Assembly: GCA_914767715.1 (NCBI GenBank)
Contig: OU612065.1
Coordinates: 4,526,001 to 4,590,000, forward strand
Length of the DNA: 64,000 bases
Source of the DNA: Membranipora membranacea
Lineage: Eukaryota; Bryozoa; Gymnolaemata; Cheilostomatida; Membraniporidae
Reading direction: 5' to 3'
The position numbers and the translations under genes were made by a program. This document shows, piece by piece, positions 13,601 through 24,524 of this stretch; position 1 is the first letter of the stretch, and each line of letters starts with the position of its first letter. The notes under the pieces were generated by a model. It did no database searches, was not told the DNA's origin, and saw only the letters and a list, made by a program, of their open reading frames with translations.

Positions 13601-16600
13601 ATTCTGGGTTATCTCTGCCTGGTGACCCAGGGCCGGATGGTATGACTGGAGAAACTGGTGCCACGGGGCAGACTGGATCTCCTGGTGACACAGGTTCTAC
13701 AGGCACTAGGGGTCCAGCCGGTGAGCCTGGTTCTACTGGTGCTCGTGGAGATAAGGGAGAGCAAGGGTTAAAGGGAGAAATGGGTCCAGATTTTCAGGGT
13801 AAGTTGAGTTGGGGCAGTCTTCGATGGAACTGAATTTGTTGATTTGTTGTTCTATTGATGTGGACGAGAAGTGGGAATTAACCAGTAAAAGGGTGACTGG
13901 AAAAGTGCAGTGTCACTGATACTAAAATTTGAATCCATTGGGCAATCTAAAAACAGTATTATATTACTAAAATCTAATTTTGGACCATGTGCCAAAGTGA
14001 TCATTATGCATGTGTAATAATAATCGGCAGATCACCCACACCCTGTATTGTTGTATATATCGATTTGACGTGGGCCAAAATCATGAGGAGATTATACGGA
14101 ATAATACGTTTTCATGAAACAATGCTGGTGTCTGATTAAGGTTAGAGCGAGTTTAGTCAGACGCCCACCAAAAGAGCTGTAGATAGAATCTGGTAATGAT
14201 ACGGAGTGTAATTTTGTACTCCTTACGTCACCATCACTAATAACACCTGTAGTAAACACGCTCCTTTACCCGACTCCTTTACCTGACGTATAATACAATT
14301 GTAAATCTTCATAAACATAAAGCATCCGCTCCATAATTACAGGGTGGTGGCTGCTGCGATATCCACTCAGCTCCTCATCAGGGCTTTGTTTACCATAATC
14401 GGTATGTAAGCACGGTGATTATTACGTATAAGTGGTTTAATTTCTGTTTATATAATTTAGATGTAGATGAGTGCTCAAGTGGGGACAATTCCTGTGAGGA
14501 TGAGTGTATAAACACTATCGGAAGTTATCGCTGCTCCTGTCAGCAAGGATTCCAACTTGATGAATCAGAATCCAACTGTTTAGGTGAGCGTAGAGTACAG
14601 CATGATTATAGATCAGCAATAAGCGCTGCCGATGCCAGTTATAGTGACCTAAAGTCATTTAACTGCAAACTACGTTGCTAGCAGCTATTATGATATATCA
14701 ATCTTCCATTTCTTGGTCGCCACCGTTAGCATTTGTGGTAAGGTTTTATTTGGTCAGGCAATGTTACTGCGTATGAGATAATGATGACTTTGTGAGGAAT
14801 TCGGTACTTCAAATCCAGTCAAGCAAGTATGCTGCGTGGTGTTCTAGTGTTCATATTTCACATTCATAACACTAAATGAAGTGTCAAGTTTTGAGGGCCG
14901 TTCAAGTATACAAATATCTGAAGTATCAATGTCCCTTTGCAGAGAGCATAAGTGAAACCATGGTGATCAGTGATCTTTTATTAGTAACACACACCTGCCC
15001 TCAATAGAAGGCTTTCTAAGCTCGGCTAATTAATCGATCGATTTGACTTTGCAAGATGATTGATCACTGATGCATGCCAAATAGATGGATCAATCAATTC
15101 TGACACCCCTAGATTGAAATGGATTTTATAACCGCAGAGCCTGAGATAGTTATTGGCAATATTATCAGTACTGATATCAGACTGTTTCCCCTTTCCTCTG
15201 GTGACATTTTTGCAATCTGAGTTTTTATGGTATTTCACATTTCATATTCCCCTTGTTCATTACTGCAGACATCTTACTTCATAACAAAAAATTATGATAA
15301 ACACAAAAAATCATGAATGGTGAGATGAGATTAGAACTGTTCTTGATGCTGATTAATCTCGGTCTGATTACTCTCCGTCTGATTCCTCTCCGTCTGATTA
15401 TCTCGGTATTATCTCAGATTTGCGTCTTATGGTGCAGACTTAGTTGTGCAACAAAATTTCTCCCAAACAAAAACACTCAAGCAGGATATTGGTCAAAGAT
15501 AATCAGTTGAGTAACTGTAAAAAAAAACTCCTTTTTGTGATCCCCTTTTGACTAACTACCCAATAGGCCATCATACGCATTGTCTTACGCCTGAAAACCG
15601 ATTCGTCACACGATTGTTCATTATTTTATAGATTTAAATGAGTGTTTGTTGAACAATGGAGGATGCACAGATGAGTGTACGAACATGGTGGGCGGTTTCT
15701 CTTGCAGCTGCCTGTTATCAGGCTTTGTTCTGGCCAGAGACAACAAGACCTGCATAGATCAGGACGAGTGCATGACGACCAGTCATAACTGTACTGAAGC
15801 ACAGACATGTGTGAACACTATGGGCAGCCATATCTGCATCACCTCAGTGTCTATGAACAGCGGTATCACCTCAGGTGCTGGTGAGAATTGAGAAATTGTT
15901 GACCTTCAATTACTCATTATAATCATAGATTTTCTCACCCATAAGATGGATTAATATTTACACGTACTTAATAACTGATTATCACTTGTTGCTTGTTGTG
16001 TCACCTCATTGTGTTATTAGCTGCTGGGTTATCGGCAAAAAAAAGAGAGTAAAGCCTGTGCAAAGATGTCACTGTTCTTAATCTGATGATGTTTTAACTT
16101 TTATCTACCCATGACGGACAATACCCAACTAATCTAAATGGTTTCTGTTACCATCAGAGAAAGCCACCATCCTAAGCTCTGAAACCATACAACTTTTCCT
16201 TTTAATTGGAAAAAACCTCAACCCATCAATCCTCATTGCAAAACCAGTAATGCTTGTTGTGCTGAAAGAGATGATACAATTTACAAATAGACCTGCAGCT
16301 TTACCAAAGAACACCTTAATTCTCAGTTTGGGATGGCCTTCTGTGGGCAGCTTTGTTGATAATTGATCCCCTAATAAATCCATTTTACATCTCATGATAT
16401 CGAGGACAGCAATAACAGCAAAACAAATAAATATCGCTGTGTTTGATGGTGACACTAATCCATGTTGATGTTTTATTGTAGATTTGTCTGCCTTGGCACA
16501 GATAAACACGGCTGATTGTCCCGCTGGAGAAGCACAGATTACCGAGGACGGAGGTTGTGTAGGTGGGTTTACATTCATACATTTATCATTATTATCCACA

Positions 16601-19600
16601 GTTATCACACTAGTTATCACGATGTGTAGCAGGGTGAATCCTGTTTTTCTCACATAATCTCTTTGCTGTCACATGTCATCTCTATCCCTAGATGTGTTTA
16701 ATTTGTCAATGAAATTCATCGCTTCCCCACAATTCACACCATTTCTCTCACCATAATAATATTTTGATTTGATATTATGATCGTTTTAACCTCATAACCT
16801 TGACTACCGATTTCTATTCTAGTCTATCGAAATGTATACAAACTCCTTGGCCCCTGGGCATCAGGGAGGTTAGTTGCGGCAACATCCAATTCTCATTTGC
16901 AACGTTTGTGTCAAGCAGGACATTGCCTCTCCATCCTAAATAAGGGTACATGTCCATGGTGGTGACATGCGGCTGCACACATTTCACCAATGTAGATATG
17001 AGAACAGCTCATTTATATGTGTATCTGTGCAAGCTGGAGGAAACCCAGTGTCAGATCTAAAACAAAATACTTTTCAAACATCTACTTATGCAATGGTAAT
17101 GGGTCTGTAATAAATTTGGTTACTGACATACACTGGGCATAAAATCTCTGTTACCGTGGCAACTGTAGATTTTATGCTTTTGTTAGCTGTGGAATATATA
17201 GATATGATAGCTACCATTTGTTAAGGGATTAGCTTTTTTAGATCATGATGCTTTGTTATTGTGATGAGCTACTATCCCGGATACCGTAATCTGCTGTTCA
17301 GATCTATAAAACACCTCAAGTTAATGATTGAGATGAGATCCAAGGTCTGTTGCGAAAAGTGCTCTTGATACCTCCAAACTTTAAGCCCCACTGAAACCTT
17401 TTGACCTAGTGCCCTATCTCTATCAATCAGTGAGGTGGTGATGATCCAGTATGCAAAACGGTCTAGAAACGTCTACCACTGTGAAAGTGGAACTATATGA
17501 TTGTAAACTATTTATAAAAATAATTGGCTATTGTTGTCACCTCTAAAATAAAGTTTTAATCGTTGTGGTATGGAGGCTTCATTAAGGATCTCCGCTAATT
17601 AACTCCATGTTAATTTATGCAAAAATACTATCACAACTCCAAAACCAGGGTTGATAGAAAGGCCACTTTTTTGTACGAATAACTGGAGTTTTTGTTGTTG
17701 CAGACTCACCACTAAATTATCAATGACAAAGATCAATTCTTCAACGGAATATAGGATTAAAAATGAGTTCACCAAGCTCATTGTGTAAAACGTTTTGTTG
17801 TGACTAATACCCCATTATGAGTCATTTTGACACTCGCTGGTAAGCATGTTTGCCCAATATTCATCAGTTTTATTATCACATATCTTATTGCTTAATTTGT
17901 TTGTCAACAACATCATTTGTGACAAAGCTAAATTTTCATAGTGTCCTAAGTCTTTTGATACGAAACCAAGTCATAAAGAGAGTTTAGAAATAGGCAGTGA
18001 AATGATGAAAAGCGATTTTGGTTATGGCACTTTCTTACAATTGAAAGCACCAGCTGAAAAGAGAATCAGAGGCCCTAAATTTGATGAATCAGTAATTCAG
18101 TGACTACCTATCTTTGTTGAATAAATTGAATGGAACAAGCAATTGAGTTTGGATGTTCAACTCCTCTCAGTGTACACTAGAATAGGGTGACAAACCCTGG
18201 TACATGGCACTGTAACTAAGGTTATCTGGTATATTATTATGTCCGCAAGCAAAATCAAAATAATGTTCCCTATCTAGATTCTGTTACGTTATCGTCTATT
18301 GTTGGTTTGCCATGTTCCCTATCATGTATGTACTGGGAATTAATAATGGATATCCTGCTCTGACTGCTCCTCGCAATTCTATACTCAGCATCTGTCCTCA
18401 AAACATCACTCTGTCATCAAAAAGTGTAAAACCGGGCTTCATGTGTTGCACGTAGGCTACAGCTAATATTAGAGATTTTCTTGTTTCAATAGAAAGCCAG
18501 GGCTGACCTCAATCTAGTCTACGCACTGTGCAGGATTTGCTTGGATTTTTCCTCTCATTACTTCTACATTAATCTTACTTCATATAGCCTAGGGTCCAAT
18601 AATACACATTGTATGACCTTTTGTCAATGTCATGAATGACCGCCCTTATTCAAAATGAAAGAAATTCTGGCTGACATTTTCTTCACTACTTGGCAGTGAA
18701 TATCTCTGCTCATGAGTATTTCCCAAACATGAGGCTACTTTTCCCAGAGTCTGACTGGAATACTCTCATACCTAGAGCAATATAGTAGGTGGCATGAACA
18801 GAAATCAATAGATATTGCAGTTTTAGTGCTCCCCTTGATTAACTTATAACACTCAAGAGCAGACAACTCCAGCGAAATCCTGCATTGTTCTCAGACTTTT
18901 TCCCCTCCGGGGGGCCGTCGGACAGGGGGCAAAGTCTGGGGGCTCAGACTAACCTCAATCATAACCGCAATGTTTTGTGTTCTTATGTGTTTGTAATACT
19001 CCCACTGTTTTACAAACTAATAAGTTGTGAGAATTACTAATGAATTCACTCCACCTGATGGCCTTACCAGTCCAGAGAAAAGTATGAATCATCAAACCAA
19101 GCTTTGTGTGATGTCACAATTGAGAGCAAGACCATAAACATGTATTACAATATATAAGTTTATGGGGAAGACTAGCTAGATACTAAATTACTAGAATTAT
19201 TACACAAGACCACTGATGTACAAGGACTGTGCATCAACCTTTTAGTGACACCATGATTTAGGCTAAATATATGATTTTACCAAACTTTAATTAACTTAGC
19301 ATGATTTTCAGTCGTAAACAATACAGAACAGGATTGAGTGGCTAACAGCTTAGTGCATGAATGAGTGCATGTAGGCAGGCCGTTCTTATCACCAATTATG
19401 TGGCAACCTCCTAGTCTTCACTTTGCCAGGACCAAGGAGTTCAAGATTATGTATCACGCTGGTCAATTAGTCCCAAACCATAACAACAACTTCTTATCAC
19501 CATTGCCCAAACCCTCCTGTGCCAGCCTCCAGCCAAACCCCTGAATCGAAACTTATATTTCATTTTCAATTACATATTTCCACATCTGCCTATTTATCGT

Positions 19601-20928
19601 GAACTAAACCCAAGAGCACTCAATATGCGAAAGAAGTTAAGATTTTCTTTTGGACAGCCAAAGATGGCATTGTACCCTCCAGAAAACTTGTATCTATCCT
19701 GTCGTATTGCTTTCTCTTCTAGATGAGGATGAATGCCAGTCTAATAATGGTGGATGTGTAGAGCTGTGTATTAATATGGTGGGTAGTTACTACTGCTCAT
19801 GTACGACAGGATATCACCTGGCTCAGGATGGTCGCTCATGTGTCGATAACGATGAATGTACCATCGGTAACAACGTCTGCACAGACTCGCAGGTCTGCAT
19901 TAACTCTGTAGGGAGCTACCACTGCTTCTCTCTAACAGGTTAGTTTATGTAGTCAGAGTTTTGGCAGTAAGTCACAACTGACTTATATCCTAATGTCTGT
20001 GCTTTGACCAATCTCATCATGTCACCACGTTCATTATTTTTTAGTTTTCCTCCAACAAGTGAATCAGCTTGATTTTGTTCTGCCAAAATAAACTGAGGTG
20101 TGAAATCAAGTTTAGTATACAAACACTCCCTGATGATGATCCGTTGATGATTAGTTATTGATGAGGGTAAAGTTTGATAAATGTGTTTCCTTTACTGGCA
20201 GCAAAACAAGGCTTCAGGGAGGTGGCTTTTCAAAGTCACTTTAATCTTTAACCTACTGCAGGCTACAACGACTTTGAAACGCCACATCCGTGAAGCCTTG
20301 TCAGTGTCAAGAGAAATCTAAATGCAATCTATAATATAGATAATTGAGTCAATCTGCCCCAGTGAACAGGTGGACATAATCAGTCTCTGTGCCCTACTAA
20401 GGTCAAACCCACCCAGAGGAGGTGGCTCAAGATTTTTGTCAGTAACATATATTTAAATCATCATTTCAATAATTCTGCCCATATAACAGGGTGCAATTTA
20501 TTCAAAATACTATGTGACACCTGATAATGTAATGCATATTGACAGGTTGTGCAGGCATGTTGCAAAAAAAATGTAATTTAAACTCAAATTCCCATATTTT
20601 AGGTTGTGATGTGAGCATAGACTCTTTGCATTCTGGCATCCTTGGACCAGTGGACACATCAGAACTTGTGAACGGTGATGTGATGCTGGGACTTCTCATC
20701 TGGCTGGTGGTTCTGTCAGTGATGTTCCTGTTTGTTGCTCTCTGCTCCTGTAAGCAGTGTAGAGATCAAGAAAATGAGAAGAGAACACACCTCTATCATA
20801 TACAAGATATTTATAGATCATTGCCAAGTAGTCCTAGAAACATTCCATATAGAGAATTACCTGCGACTAGCAGTAACAATAACCTCAGTAGAACTGTTTC
20901 TGAAGCTGATACCCTAAGTTATGCTTGA
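1556..20928 (+). CDS. Transmembrane receptor with two IgGFc-binding-like modules, MopE motifs, collagen, EGF repeats and an ITAM-like tail
   Basis: Spliced model of 22 exons: 1556-1616, 2394-2593, 2905-3739, 3977-4087, 4285-4442, 5088-5247, 5576-5748, 6024-6216, 6695-6898, 7134-7295, 7534-7703, 7980-8177, 8393-8590, 10009-10108, 12010-12240, 13022-13192, 13589-13798, 14461-14583, 15632-15880, 16482-16562, 19723-19938, 20603-20928. Every junction has GT/AG and matching phase, and the total is 4530 nt, 1509 residues plus TGA. Domains: signal peptide 1-20; IgGFc-binding-like modules 21-455 and 509-941; MopE-type segments 456-508 and 942-987; Ser/Thr/Pro linker; collagen 1021-1176; EGF repeats 1179-1401; TM about 1428-1449; tail 1452-1509. 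IgGFc-binding N-terminal domains are known from FCGBP and many invertebrate proteins. An adhesive or recognition role at the cell surface is inferred. An acceptor at 1542 suggests a 5' UTR exon upstream. An out-of-frame ATG at 1543 precedes the chosen start, which was picked because it gives the signal peptide. The architecture is well supported; the ligand is unknown. Confidence 0.88.
2394..4442 (+). other. IgGFc-binding-like module 1 (exons 2-5)
   Basis: The module covers residues 21-455. It starts with a [11 protein letters not shown] motif, continues with [18 protein letters not shown] and [20 protein letters not shown], and ends with [18 protein letters not shown]. These are hallmarks of the IgGFc_binding domain found at the N terminus of FCGBP. 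Most of it lies in one 835-nt exon (2905-3739), whereas the matching part of module 2 is split by four introns. The module ends in phase 0 directly before a MopE-type exon. Confidence 0.85.
5088..5247 (+). other. MopE-type metal-binding segment 1
   Basis: Exon 6 encodes [16 protein letters not shown] and [12 protein letters not shown]. These are two acidic, Cys-containing loops of the putative metal-binding (MopE) type, which resemble EF-hand or thrombospondin-like calcium loops. It separates the two IgGFc-binding-like modules and probably binds a divalent metal; that role is inferred from the family. Confidence 0.8.
5576..8590 (+). other. IgGFc-binding-like module 2 (exons 7-13)
   Basis: The module covers residues 509-941 and is collinear with module 1. 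Examples are [50 protein letters not shown] and [18 protein letters not shown]. The two modules are clearly homologous but diverged, so the duplication is old. Five internal introns at mostly different positions split this copy. One intron carries a 21-bp minisatellite. Confidence 0.85.
6300..6479 (+). repeat. 21-bp minisatellite in an intron of the receptor gene
   Basis: The unit GTTGGTATCAGATACCTAAT+A repeats 8 full times from 6300 to 6467 plus a 12-base partial copy, with no difference between copies. Each unit holds the palindrome GGTATC-A-GATACC. Because 21 is a multiple of 3 and the unit lacks stops in several frames, it opens spurious ORFs on both strands (heptapeptides such as WYQIPNS). 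It lies between the donor at 6217 and the acceptor at 6694, so it is intronic. Confidence 0.97.
8591..10008 (+). other. Intron 13 of the receptor gene
   Basis: This 1.4 kb interval runs from a GTATGT donor to a TTGTTGTAG acceptor. I saw no coding exon, RNA gene or clear repeat in it. The ORF at 9496-9774 has no recognisable similarity or splice context. Confidence 0.7.
10009..12048 (+). other. MopE-type metal-binding segment 2 (exon 14 and start of exon 15)
   Basis: Exon 14 (10009-10108) encodes [19 protein letters not shown], and exon 15 continues with [12 protein letters not shown] after a phase-1 intron of 1.9 kb. The pair repeats the arrangement after module 1 but is split by an intron. 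A Ser/Thr/Pro-rich linker then leads into collagen repeats. Confidence 0.8.
10213..10328. mobile_element. Short inverted-repeat element (MITE-like) in intron 14
   Basis: Perfect 13-bp terminal inverted repeats GTCCCTAGTAGCA (10213-10225) and TGCTACTAGGGAC (10316-10328) bound a 116-bp segment. The pentamer AGCCA sits directly outside both ends (10208-10212 and 10329-10333) and looks like a target-site duplication. No coding capacity was seen. The superfamily cannot be named from these data. Confidence 0.6.
12124..13798 (+). other. Collagen triple-helix region (exons 15-17)
   Basis: Residues about 1021-1176 are Gly-X-Y repeats, starting [20 protein letters not shown] and ending [12 protein letters not shown]. 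All three exons are linked by phase-1 introns. There is one visible interruption (GLSLPG). Threonine is frequent in the X-Y positions ([16 protein letters not shown]), which is unlike fibrillar collagens and more like short collagenous stalks. It probably trimerises the receptor; this is inferred. Confidence 0.9.
12818..12854. repeat. Poly-C tract in intron 15
   Basis: There is a run of 19 C (12818-12836), then GTTCCCA, then 11 C (12844-12854). The complementary strand is G-rich and could form a G-quadruplex, with an i-motif on the + strand. Run lengths may be affected by sequencing error. Confidence 0.9.
14461..19938 (+). other. Calcium-binding EGF-like repeats (exons 18-21)
   Basis: Four exons with phase-1 borders encode full EGF units starting [32 protein letters not shown] and [16 protein letters not shown]. 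Two more units begin DQDEC and DNDEC but stop after GSHIC and GSYHC, so they lack the usual last cysteine loop. The D-x-D/N-E-C starts are typical of calcium-binding EGF domains. Exon 20 (16482-16562) encodes a short linker with two cysteines and matches no domain I know. Confidence 0.88.
16563..19722 (+). other. Intron 20 of the receptor gene
   Basis: This 3.2 kb intron has a GTGGGT donor and a CTTCTAG acceptor. I found no exon in it. It contains a short GC-rich palindromic segment at about 18895-18950 that recurs near 63230-63280. Confidence 0.7.
20206..20301. repeat. Hairpin-forming inverted repeat in intron 21
   Basis: Arms 20206-20237 and 20270-20301 are 32 nt each and complementary at 29 positions, with a 32-nt loop. 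Each arm starts at its outer end with ACAAGGCTTC. It could be a foldback element or a small-RNA hairpin; no target-site duplication is evident. Confidence 0.8.
20603..20928 (+). other. Transmembrane helix and ITAM-like cytoplasmic tail (exon 22)
   Basis: The terminal exon encodes a short juxtamembrane segment, a hydrophobic helix (about residues 1428-1449, leucine/valine-rich, ending FVALCSC) and a 58-residue tail ending in TGA at 20926-20928. The tail holds [16 protein letters not shown] at residues 1472-1487 (20812-20859), which fits the ITAM pattern YxxL-x(6-12)-YxxL with 8 spacer residues. If phosphorylated, such a motif recruits tandem-SH2 kinases of the Syk/Shark family. That function is inferred. 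Confidence 0.85.
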
Positions 20929-21567
20929 GCCATGTAGTATGTCAGCTGCAGCAGAGCTGGTGGGATTTGGTAGGTTTATATCTAGCATGTGGGACATATG
21001 TATGTTTGTATATAAAAGCAAACAGGACAATACTATGTAAATCTCATGGGCCAATGTCCAAGTTCCTCTGACATATATTACGACAGTCCTCATAATTCTA
21101 TTTCGATTGTTACTAGTACCTATGACGTACTTTAGTACCTATGGCAGTACCATGTAGCCTCTTGTGCTCTACAGGTATCTGATATGCCATAATTCGCTCA
21201 GTATCATAGTAGGCTGCTCTTTTATGATCTCATGTTTCTTACTCAACATGCTTTCCGATTATAGACTAGAAATGATATAATTATGTTTCTACACTATATT
21301 TTGATATGAAGTGACAGGTATCTTACATGGTATGTATCTACCTGATCGCAGTATGAGATAAAACAATGAAGCTAAAACTCCAACAAAAGCTCGGTAATTT
21401 TTAATAACATGGTCGAATCTGAAGAGCGTCAGTTCAGCGTGGGGAGGGGGCTGATGGTGGGAATCTCAGTATCTCATCCGACTTGTGACGGACCTGTGAC
21501 GGGTAAACGACAGCTGTGCCTATCTCGTCATTCTCATTGTTACCTCTTCTTATGATGAGTAGCAAAT

Positions 21568-21573
21568 AATAAA
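21568..21573 (+). promoter_or_regulatory. Candidate polyadenylation signal of the receptor gene
   Basis: AATAAA lies about 640 nt after the stop codon. It is the first canonical hexamer I noticed in the 3' flank and would give a 3' UTR of about 0.65 kb. Confidence 0.4.
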
Positions 21574-21599
21574 TAATTACCTGTAATCATACAGAGGAC

Positions 21600-23928
21600 A
21601 AGAGTATGATGAAAGCTTACCTCAGCTGGTTGGCTGATTTGTACACAGCCATTGTCTTTTCTCATGAAATTATTGTCTACAACATTTTGGACAGATGGCA
21701 CACCACTCTACTACCTGACCTGTGTAAGATTGTGTAAGATTCATCATGTAATCATTATTGGAGCAAATTTTGATAATGAGAATATACCAGACTTGTGAGA
21801 CACAGTTTTCTTCTCTCACTTCAAAATTACACAGCTCACAAAAAAGCTGATTGATGCCGATCTCAATAGAAAGCTCACACATCAAACGCCTAATTTACTC
21901 AACAAAAAACCTCAAATGTCATGTTACGCCCTTAGAGAAATCAGATTTATTATTTTTCTCCATGAAAAAAGAAATAGAGTGCCTTGGGGTTTTTTGTGTT
22001 AAAAGCCATTATGATTAACTTAGCAAAACATTAGCCTGTTTGAAAGGATATTCATGGACTGGTTGATCTCTGAGCTCAGAGTCCATAAATTAGTTTTCAC
22101 AAAACCTAATTGCCTGTCTCAGATTTGATTGTGTCAATTTATTCTTCTATTTACTTTGACTAGCTTTTTATTTTGTTGAGAATGGAGATTGATCTTTGGC
22201 CTGATGGGTGTTAGAATAACTCTCAGTTTAACTGCTTGAATAAATATTATGAAATGGGAAACAAACATAGTTTTTGCACCATTGCTATAGCCATCTGGCA
22301 AAGGGTGTTGAGTAGTCATCGTTATTACCTCATAGCTGCTGGAGCGTGGTGACCCTAATACTTCTTATTTGTTCCAGACAAGGCAGTGCAGACATAGTTC
22401 ATAGGAAGATGAGAGATAACTTTCGTCTTGTATATCCTTCTACAGGAATAGGGGGTCATATCGAGTATCGCTATCACTCTCACCAAGCAGAGGGGTATTA
22501 TGCTAATGATCAGCCATGCAAAAACCCTGTCATAAGTAGTTATGCGCTGATGCTGACTGGGGTTGTTGATGGAAGAAGTGCAGCCAGAGGTCCCATGCTG
22601 CTGATCATCAAAATCATTTATTTAACAGGAATAACATAGTGCCTGTCAAAATATACAATACCACCAAAAATATCCTGAAACTGTCAACTACTGATGTGTG
22701 AACTGTGAATAACTGAATATTTCGTATCATAAGTAAACCTGATGATATAAATCGAGAAATTGATTTATTTTTATGGCTTGGTGGTCAAATGTCAGTGACT
22801 GTGCTCGTGCCAAGTGTTTGAATAATCAGTTACTAACTGGATTACAAAGATATCTGATCTCCCACCCCATGAATGGAGTTGAAAACAACTTTATTTGCCT
22901 ATAACATGGATATATTCCATCAAGCATGTTCAAAAGAACTGTACTTGGTCCAAGGAGTTAGAGAAAGTGTGTCTCTAACTCCTTGCTTGGTCATAACTCG
23001 GTCAACCTTCCTGTTCTTTTAGCGCAGCTCTGTCAGTGGCAGCGGTTATATAGCCTGACACCAAATATTGGCCTTGTGGAGTTTATTACATATGAATAGT
23101 GCAATCAGCTCTGCACGGCAGCCTGATTACAATCTTATAATCTGATTCAGATTCATTGTTTCTCTGATATAATCAGTACTGATTGAGTATCTAATCAGCT
23201 GCTATCACAATGTCTTGATATCGCAGCCATTGTTTGCTGTCTTGCTCCCTGGTTTTATACGCAAATATATTATCTCCCTGCGAAGCACAAACCCCCAGGT
23301 GGTTATAAATGCTTGACATGGTCTGTCCGTGGTCTACTAAGTTCTAAGACAGAACATAATGTGCAATAATTGCATCAATCAATCTAAATATACTCTGAAT
23401 AATACCCTTTTATGCAACTGAGAGTCACTTTTTTGTATAGTTTTAGTTTTTTTGCGATGTATGTTCTTGCACCAGTCCCCATCGACCATGTGCAGGTTAT
23501 CTGTGTTGAAGAGATTTGTTTGTGCCTCCACAACCAACAGCCAGACCTTTCAAAAGCCATGCACTGTGAAACACCAAGCGGCTGCAGGGGAGGGCACTCG
23601 TTGTTAAGTACCACGCGTCCACTATCAATTATATATGAAATAAATTAAGTCAGGAAAGCACCGAAGAGGTATACTTCGGGTAAGTGCTCAAATGTAAAAC
23701 CTTATCTGGTGCATCCATATATATATATATATGAATGGTCATATAAAATTAAAAATCAGCGTTGCAATTGCAAACATTGCCTGATGCTGATTTGCAAGCA
23801 GGAACTTTCCAAATTGGAGAATGATCAAGGAGATGTCACTGTCAGGTGTACTTTACAGTGAGCATCACCTTGTGGTTTTGGTATCATGTATATAACCATA
23901 ATCATGTTTTATTGTCTCATCACATCAA
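21600..23928. other. Intergenic stretch without recognised genes
   Basis: No splice-consistent coding exon was found. It holds a perfect 14-bp-arm hairpin (22951-22964 with 22972-22985, 7-nt loop) and an AT dinucleotide run at 23717-23732. The ORFs at 22346-22639 and 23412-23648 resemble no family I know. Confidence 0.6.
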
Positions 23929-24492
23929 TAGGCCAGAAGCAGCTATAGCATAAGTTGTTATGGCACTGACAATATTTGATGGCAGGATACTGATCACGTT
24001 TTATACTTCATTAGTGTATGTTCTGTAAAACTCACCGGGTGTACCCAGTTGTAGTGGTCATATTTAGAAATTAAACCACTAGGTGGCTCAATATTAATTA
24101 TGCATCACATTATTCTCTGATTCTTCACCTCCATAATGATATGCTTCTTTAAAAAATTGGTCCACTCTAAGTGCATTATATATCTATCGCAGTAGAGGCC
24201 TTCCTAAAAGCGCCCGCATAAAATTAACCCTGAAAAGGGTGTGATATTTGACGTCACAGAGCTGTTAGTGCGCTGTGTTGATAGAAATTCCTCAACAACT
24301 TTAGCTAAATAGGTCATGCATCAACATCTTTGTTGACTACACACAGTATCCTAGTGAATGCGGTTATGTCTACATGGCCAATGTCTTATAATCTTTGACA
24401 AGGCTCTCCCCACATAAAATATCACATTGCTGTCAAAACAAACATTATTGCGGCTCATAATAAATTACCTCATCGTTGACTGCAAAATATGC

Positions 24493-24524
24493 TCACAGAG
24501 TAAGGATATATCCTTACTCTGTGA
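24493..24524. repeat. 32-bp perfect palindrome inside the transposon
   Basis: TCACAGAGTAAGGATA is followed directly by its reverse complement with no spacer. The nonamer ATATGCTCA overlaps the left end and recurs at the right end as a direct repeat (24487-24495 and 24524-24532). Confidence 0.9.

Noticed and set aside
16129-16653. 174-codon ORF on the - strand
   Set aside because: It runs antisense across exon 20 of the receptor gene into introns. No family was recognised and there is no splice context.
22346-22639. 97-codon ORF downstream of the receptor gene
   Set aside because: No recognisable domain, signal peptide or splice partners.
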